From positions 1-58,652 of the forward strand of contig NZ_WMIF01000022.1 in NCBI RefSeq assembly GCF_009711185.1: a stretch of DNA of 58,652 nucleotides, in the 5' to 3' direction. The notes beneath the pieces were generated by a model. It was not told the origin of the DNA and did not search any database. It saw only the letters and a list, made by a program, of their open reading frames with translations. The position numbers and the translations under genes are program-made. Below are positions 51,372 to 58,652 of this stretch, piece after piece (position 1 is the stretch's first letter; each line of letters starts with the position of its first letter). The DNA is from Paracoccus limosus. Lineage in GTDB: Bacteria > Pseudomonadota > Alphaproteobacteria > Rhodobacterales > Rhodobacteraceae.

Positions 51372-52508
51372 ATGACGGCATCTTATGCCTGCCAGCCCGA
51401 AGACAGCCGCGGCCGCCGTTGGCCCGAACGCATGTCGACCTTTCGCAGCCCATGGCAGCGCGACCGGGACCGGATCATCCATGCCTCGGCCTTTCGCCGG
51501 CTCAAGCACAAGACGCAGGTCTTTGTCGAACACGAGGGCGATTATTACCGCACCCGGCTGACCCATACGATCGAGGTGGCGCAGGTGGCGCGCACCATCG
51601 CGGGCGTGCTGGGGCTGAACCCCGATCTGGCCGAGACCGTGGCCCTGGCGCATGATCTGGGGCATCCGCCCTTTGGCCATACCGGCGAGGACGCGCTGGC
51701 GGTGCTGATGGCGCCCTATGGCGGGTTCGATCACAACGCGCAGGCGCTGCGCATCGTCACCCGGCTGGAGCGGCATTATGCCGATTTCGACGGGCTGAAC
51801 CTGACATGGGAGAGCCTTGAAGGGATCGCCAAGCACAATGGTCCGGTGACGGGCGAGCTGCCCTATGCCTTGGCCGAGGTGAATGCCGAATGGGATCTGG
51901 AGCTGCATACCAATGCCAGCGCCGAGGCGCAGGTGGCCGCCGTCGCCGATGATGTCGCCTATAACCACCACGACCTGCACGACGGGCTGCGGGCGGGGCT
52001 GTTCACCGAGGATGATCTGGCGCAGCTGCCGGTGATCGGCGAGGCCTTTGCCGAAGTGGACCGGCTGCATCCGGGGCTGGACCCGATGCGGCGCCGGCAT
52101 GAGGCGCTGCGCCGGGTCTTTGGCGTCATGGTCGAGGATGTGATCGCCGTGGCGCAGAACCGGCTGGCCAGCCTGCGCCCGACCAGCGCGCAGGAAATCC
52201 GCGATATGGACGGGCCGATCATCCGCTTTTCCAAGCCGCTGTATCAGAACCTCAAGGCGATCAAGCTGTTCCTGTTCCAGCGCATGTATCGCGCGCCCTC
52301 GGTCGTGGTCGAGCGCCAGCGTGTCACCGAGATGCTGAACGGGCTGTTCCCGCTGTTCCTGAACGACCCCTCGAAGATGCCCGAGCATTGGTTCGCGGCG
52401 GCCGAGGCGGCGGGCGACGAGACCGGACGGGCGCGGGTCGTGGTCGATTACGTCGCCGGCATGACCGACCGCTTTGCCATCCACGAGGCGGAACGGCTGC
52501 TGGGCTGA
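51372..52508 (+). CDS. dgt: dGTPase-like triphosphohydrolase (HD domain)
   Basis: A 378-residue HD-domain protein that hydrolyses dGTP (or another dNTP) to nucleoside and triphosphate. Metal residues are H65 (RLTHTIEVAQ), H94-D95 (AHDLGHPPFGHTGE) and the downstream DDVAYNHHDLHDGL. Length fits the short dgt-like type. AAGGAAG precedes the ATG at 51372; the frame is open further upstream over erpA but not real there. Confidence 0.93.
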   Translation: MTASYACQPEDSRGRRWPERMSTFRSPWQRDRDRIIHASAFRRLKHKTQVFVEHEGDYYRTRLTHTIEVAQVARTIAGVLGLNPDLAETVALAHDLGHPPFGHTGEDALAVLMAPYGGFDHNAQALRIVTRLERHYADFDGLNLTWESLEGIAKHNGPVTGELPYALAEVNAEWDLELHTNASAEAQVAAVADDVAYNHHDLHDGLRAGLFTEDDLAQLPVIGEAFAEVDRLHPGLDPMRRRHEALRRVFGVMVEDVIAVAQNRLASLRPTSAQEIRDMDGPIIRFSKPLYQNLKAIKLFLFQRMYRAPSVVVERQRVTEMLNGLFPLFLNDPSKMPEHWFAAAEAAGDETGRARVVVDYVAGMTDRFAIHEAERLLG

Positions 52509-52529
52509 GGCGCGCGGGCGAGGTTGGCC

Positions 52530-52607
52530 GGGGGCTTTGCCCCCACGCCGGCCCGCCCCTCGACGGGGCGATCCGGCGTTCCCCCAGGATATTTCGGCAC
52601 GAAAGAA
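52530..52607. repeat. structured intergenic repeat, copy 2
   Basis: GGGGGC-TTT-GCCCCC (52530-52544), outer stem ACGCCGG (52545-52551) with CCGGCGT (52573-52579), inner CCCC-TCGAC-GGGG (52556-52568), then CCCCCAGGATATTT and CACGAAAGAA. The outer stem differs in sequence from copy 1 but keeps pairing. It again lies between convergent genes. Confidence 0.85.
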
Positions 52608-52641
52608 ATGCGGCGGGTGCCCCGCTTCCCCGGCGTTGTCA

Positions 52642-52998
52642 TTACTTGTCGTGCGTCTTGAGCCAGCTGCGCATCATCTCGATCTCGGCGGTCTGGGCCT
52701 TGATCACCTCTTCGGCCAGTTTGCGCACCTCGGGGTCTTTGCCATGTTCCAGCTCGACCTTGGCCATGTCGATGGCGCCCTGGTGGTGCGGGATCATGCC
52801 GCGCATGAAATCGGCATCGGCATCGCCCGTGTAGCCGATCACCATGTCCTTGTGCATGCGGGCCGTTGCCGCCTCATAGGCCGCGGTCGAGCCGGTGGCG
52901 GCACCGACCTTGGCCATGTCGTGGTTCATATGCGCATCCTCGGCCCAGCCGAGGCTGGGCAGCAGCACGAGGGCGGCCAGCGAAAGCAAACGGGTCAT
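52642..52998 (-). CDS. DUF305-family secreted protein
   Basis: A 118-residue periplasmic protein. Signal peptide 1-19 (SLGWA before EDAHMNHDM). The DUF305 core has [39 protein letters not shown] with conserved His pairs and Met residues that suggest metal (copper) handling in this family. AAGGAGAG precedes the ATG. Confidence 0.9.
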   Translation of the reverse strand: MTRLLSLAALVLLPSLGWAEDAHMNHDMAKVGAATGSTAAYEAATARMHKDMVIGYTGDADADFMRGMIPHHQGAIDMAKVELEHGKDPEVRKLAEEVIKAQTAEIEMMRSWLKTHDK

Positions 52999-53161
52999 CG
53001 GTCTCTCCTTGCTCGGGTCGGGATGATGGAAGCCGCTTCGGCATAGGGATGCAAGGCGCCCGGCGGGGCAGTGGCGTCACTTTGGCTAAAATCTGCGTGC
53101 GGGGCGAACCGGGCCGGGCCGGGCCGCGTTGACCGGCATATCACCCATGAGGAGACAGGCG

Positions 53162-53584
53162 ATGATCACCAATTCCGGCTCGGCCAAATGGCAAGGCGGC
53201 CTCAAGGACGGTCAGGGCACGATTTCGACCAAATCGGGCGCATTGAACGAATTGCCCTATGGGTTCAAGGCCCGGTTCGAGGGCGCCCCCGGCACCAATC
53301 CCGAAGAGCTGATCGGCGCGGCGCATGCGGCCTGCTTCAGCATGGCCTTGTCGGCGATTCTGGCCGAGGCTGGCGTCACCGATGTCAGCATCGCGACCAC
53401 CTCGAAGATCGGGCTCGACAAGGACGGCGACGGCTTTGCGGTCAAGACCGCGCATCTGAGCACGACGATCTCGGGTCAAGGCGAGCACGCCACCATCGAG
53501 GAAGCCGCCCACAAGGCCGAGAAAGGCTGCCCGATCAGCAAGCTGCTGAACGCCGAGATCTCACTGGATGTCACCATCGTCTGA
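53162..53584 (+). CDS. osmC: OsmC-family peroxiredoxin
   Basis: A 140-residue thiol peroxidase that reduces organic hydroperoxides. Peroxidatic Cys58 (GAAHAACFSMALS) and resolving Cys123 (AEKGCPISKLLN) are both present. GAGGAGA precedes the ATG. Its stop overlaps the next start (TGATG), so the transglutaminase-like gene is coupled. Confidence 0.93.
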   Translation: MITNSGSAKWQGGLKDGQGTISTKSGALNELPYGFKARFEGAPGTNPEELIGAAHAACFSMALSAILAEAGVTDVSIATTSKIGLDKDGDGFAVKTAHLSTTISGQGEHATIEEAAHKAEKGCPISKLLNAEISLDVTIV

Positions 53585-54404
53585 TGCTGATCCGCTATGG
53601 ATATCGCATCGGCATCGAAAGCGACGGCCCGCTGCCGCTGATCCTGCAGCTGACCGCCCGCCCCGAGCGCCGGCTGGACCTGCGCGGCCCCGAGCGGTTC
53701 CGCACAGATCCGGGGCTGGCGCATGCGGTGCATCTGGATCTGTTCGGCAATCTGCGCACCCGCCTGACCGCGCCGGGCGGGGCCTTGGTGCTGGAAAGCG
53801 ATGCGATCATCGCCGACAGCGGGCTGCCCGATCCGGTCTGCCGGGCCGCCGAGGAGGTGCCGGTTGCCGATCTGCCCGACGCGGCGCTGACCTATCTGAC
53901 GCCCAGTCGCTATTGCGAGAGCGATCTACTGGCAGAACTGGCGTGGGATCTGTTCGGCAATGTGACGCCGGGCTGGGGCCGGGTGCAGGCCATCTGCGAT
54001 TTCGTTCACGATCATCTGGTCTTTGGCTATGGCGATGCGGATGTGTTCCGCACCGCCAAGGGCGCCCATAACGAACGCAAGGGCGTCTGCCGCGACTATG
54101 CCCATCTGGCGATTGCGCTCTGCCGTGGCCTGAACATCCCGGCGCGCTATGTCTTTGGTCATCTTGGCGATATCGGCGTGCCGAAATCTGCCGATCCAAT
54201 GGATTTCGCCGCGTGGATGCAAGTCTGGCTGTCGGGCCGCTGGTGGACCTTCGATCCGCGCAACAATGCCGCGCGGATCGGCCGCATCGTGCTGGGTCTT
54301 GGCCGCGACGCCGCCGATACCGCGATGATTTCGAGCTTTGGTCCGCACCGGCTGACCGAATTCACCGTCTGGACCGATGAGGTGACGGCAGAGGGTGTGC
54401 CGGG

Positions 54405-54408
<4 letters not shown>
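53584..54408 (+). CDS. transglutaminase-like protein, expected catalytic His replaced by Ala
   Basis: A 274-residue protein with the N-terminal beta domain and transglutaminase core of this bacterial family. The nucleophile Cys169 is present (KGVCRDYAHLAIALCR), and the Asp of WTFDPRNN (Asp224) is present. The position that normally reads DFHAW reads D207-F208-A209-A210-W211; codons 54211-54225 confirm GCC-GCG. Without the His, protease or transfer activity would be impaired, unless another residue substitutes. I have an impression that other Rhodobacterales copies share FAAW. It may be a binding protein. Stop shares CTAG with prfC. Confidence 0.85.
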
Positions 54409-56000
<1,592 letters not shown>

Positions 56001-56064
56001 GGCGCGCGTTTATCGCTTGTCGCGGGCCGCGACAATTGCCTTATCCGCAAGGCAGGCGGGCGGT

Positions 56065-56814
56065 TCAGACGAATTGCTCGCGCATCAGCCGTTCCTCGAG
56101 CCCGTGGCCGGGATCAAACAGCAACCGGTGGCTGATCGACTCCTCGGAGCGGATCTCGACCCAATGCACCGAATCCACGCCGCGCGAATCGGCGTCCGCC
56201 ATCACCGGGCGTTTGTCGGGGTCGAGCACGTCGAAGCGCAGGGTGGCACTGCTGGGCAGGATCGCGCCCCGCCAGCGCCGGGGGCGAAAGGCCGCAATCG
56301 CGGTCAGCGCCAGCACGTCCGAGCCCAAGGGCAGGATCGGGCCATTGGCGGAATAGTTGTAGGCAGTCGAGCCGGCGGGGGTCGAGAGCAGCGCGCCGTC
56401 GCAGACCAGCTCTTTCATCCGCACCTGCCCGTTCACGCTGATCTGCAACCGCGCCGCCTGTGGACCCGCGCGCAGCAGGCTGACCTCGTTGATGGCCAAC
56501 GCGCAATGTTCATGCCCGTCGGTGGTGCCGGCGGTCATCGCCAGCGGATGGATCGAGGTCTCTTCGGCCGCCGCGATGCGTTCGGGCAGGCCCTTTTCCA
56601 GATAGGTGTTCATCAGAAAGCCCACCGTGCCGCGGTTCATGCCATAGACCGGCAGGCCGCGGTTCTGATGCATGACATGCAGCATCAGCCCGTCGCCCCC
56701 CAGCGCCACGATGACCTCGGCCTCGCGCAGCCCGGCCTGACCATAACGGTCGCTGAGCCGTTCGGCGGCGGTGACGGCGGTTTCGGTGCCGCTGGAGATG
56801 AAGTGCATTTTCAT
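56065..56814 (-). CDS. nadK: NAD kinase
   Basis: A 249-residue kinase that makes NADP from NAD. GGDG at 39-42, [18 protein letters not shown] and [25 protein letters not shown] are the diagnostic blocks. The start MKMHF is followed by typical family sequence; it is divergent from glyA across a 141-bp region in which I see no certain promoter. Confidence 0.95.
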   Translation of the reverse strand: MKMHFISSGTETAVTAAERLSDRYGQAGLREAEVIVALGGDGLMLHVMHQNRGLPVYGMNRGTVGFLMNTYLEKGLPERIAAAEETSIHPLAMTAGTTDGHEHCALAINEVSLLRAGPQAARLQISVNGQVRMKELVCDGALLSTPAGSTAYNYSANGPILPLGSDVLALTAIAAFRPRRWRGAILPSSATLRFDVLDPDKRPVMADADSRGVDSVHWVEIRSEESISHRLLFDPGHGLEERLMREQFV

Positions 56815-56955
56815 GCCCGCATCATGGCGCGGGCCTTGGCGGGCGCAAGGCCCTTTGACTCTTGGAATAATCTACCGCCGGGGCGTCGCATCCATCCTAG
56901 CGGGCCGCAACGAAAGGCGCTAGAACACCGCCAAGCCCATTCACATGAGGACGAG

Positions 56956-58239
<1,284 letters not shown>

Positions 58240-58259
58240 GCCCTTAGGGCTCGAACAGG

Positions 58260-58290
58260 GGGCGCCGGTCGCAGGACCGGCGCCCTTTTT
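58260..58290 (+). terminator. glyA intrinsic terminator
   Basis: GGGCGCCGGTC (58260-58270), loop GCAG, GACCGGCGCCC (58275-58285), TTTTT (58286-58290). Eleven perfect pairs. Confidence 0.95.
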
Positions 58291-58395
58291 CATGCGACAT
58301 TTGTCGCAAATATTCCATGATGTCAGGCTATGGGTCGAGCGGGCGTCCGACCCCGCGATTTGCTTGCTTTTGTGGAAAAATCGTAATCACTGTGC

Positions 58396-58428
58396 GTACA
58401 CCGGGCGTACACAGGCTGTACACCGGGC
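58396..58428. repeat. three direct 11-bp repeats, GTACACCGGGC
   Basis: GTACACCGGGC, GTACACAGGCT and GTACACCGGGC follow one another with an 11-bp period, about one helical turn, in the interval between glyA and the IS66 element. A GCGAC-ATTT-GTCGC inverted repeat is at 58294-58307. Looks like a protein-binding array whose target gene is cut off by the IS; no gene is seen in 58291-58526. Confidence 0.6.
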
Positions 58429-58526
58429 GGCGGACATTGCCGGGCGGATGTTGGACGCATACGACAGATTGGGGAGATAGGCAGTCCGTAGGTGACGGGC
58501 CGGAAGGTCGGGCGCGCGCTCTCAAC

Positions 58527-58652
58527 GTAAGCGCGACGACGAGGCCCTATGCAGCGAGGCTTGACGCTTGGTCGTAGCACCAGGGCATGAGGTCCTCGAT
58601 GCGGGATCTGGGGTGTCCGTCGAGGATGGCCCGGAGGGTATCGGCGAGGTAG
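58527..58652 (-). mobile_element. IS66-family insertion sequence, one end
   Basis: GTAAGCG at 58527 is the usual IS66 terminal sequence. On the minus strand, 58651-58547 encodes the last 34 residues of the IS66 transposase C-terminal domain (YLADTLRAILDGHPRSRIED, LMPWCY) with stop TAG. The 8-bp target duplication would be CTCTCAAC (58519-58526). The remainder lies outside the window. Confidence 0.88.

Noticed and set aside
58292..58480. 62-residue plus-strand ORF after the glyA terminator
   Set aside because: Starts inside the terminator tail without a ribosome-binding site and reads through the GTACAC repeats.

Overview
The window is 58.6 kb of GC-rich DNA from an alphaproteobacterium of the Rhodobacterales, most likely Paracoccus or a close relative. 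I base this on recognisable protein sequences and gene style (ATGA start/stop overlaps, TTAA-N7-TTAA CtrA box, perfect FNR box, IlvB with a GEA motif), not on any database search. It starts inside the 3' end of an IS5-family transposase and ends about 126 bases inside an IS66-family element, so it is probably one contig bounded by repeated insertion sequences.

Layout. 0.1-3.7 kb: a small Trp/Met-rich protein, an orphan phnM, a candidate FNR-driven small RNA, yqeY and carA. 3.7-6.7 kb: a glycosyltransferase behind a perfect CtrA box, then 820 bp without genes holding a decayed CRISPR-like array and a heptanucleotide tandem repeat. 6.7-14.9 kb: housekeeping genes (glnE, bpt, ilvB-ilvH, an M48 lipoprotein and conserved unknowns). 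14.9-17.1 kb: eutBC. 17.2-29.2 kb: a long minus-strand catabolic unit gntR-dctPQM-idnD-uxuA-uxuB-uxaB-like-lgoD-like-uxaA plus a HAD phosphatase. 29.3-31.4 kb: an Ldh2-type oxidoreductase and a divergent GntR regulator with two winged-helix domains. 31.4-38.9 kb: a two-component system divergent from a ribose-type sugar ABC transporter and a gluconolactonase. 38.9-44.4 kb: a sulfotransferase divergent from an exoY/exoA/exoM/exoL-like exopolysaccharide cluster. 44.5-58.2 kb: thyA-folA, a 3-hydroxybutyrate dehydrogenase, an outer-membrane beta-barrel protein, an orphan YejA-type binding protein with an entericidin and a CsbD-like protein, xthA, an A-type Fe-S carrier, dgt, a DUF305 protein, an OsmC protein, a transglutaminase-like protein lacking its expected histidine, prfC, nadK and glyA.

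How the genes work together. The 12-kb catabolic unit combines a TRAP importer, two different zinc alcohol dehydrogenases, two long-chain polyol-type dehydrogenases and two dehydratases. No uronate isomerase is present. The best reading is that L-gulonate-type and L-galactonate-type aldonates are oxidised to fructuronate and tagaturonate, reduced to mannonate and altronate, and dehydrated by UxuA and UxaA to 2-keto-3-deoxygluconate. Its GntR gene has a TGGT-N3-ACCA operator on its transcription start and appears to start at CTG.

The least expected content is non-coding: two candidate small RNAs of about 75 nt, each with its own promoter and terminator; the decayed CRISPR-like array; two copies of a structured repeat with compensatory base changes, both at convergent gene ends; and four TCACG boxes spaced 11-12 bp upstream of the outer-membrane protein gene.
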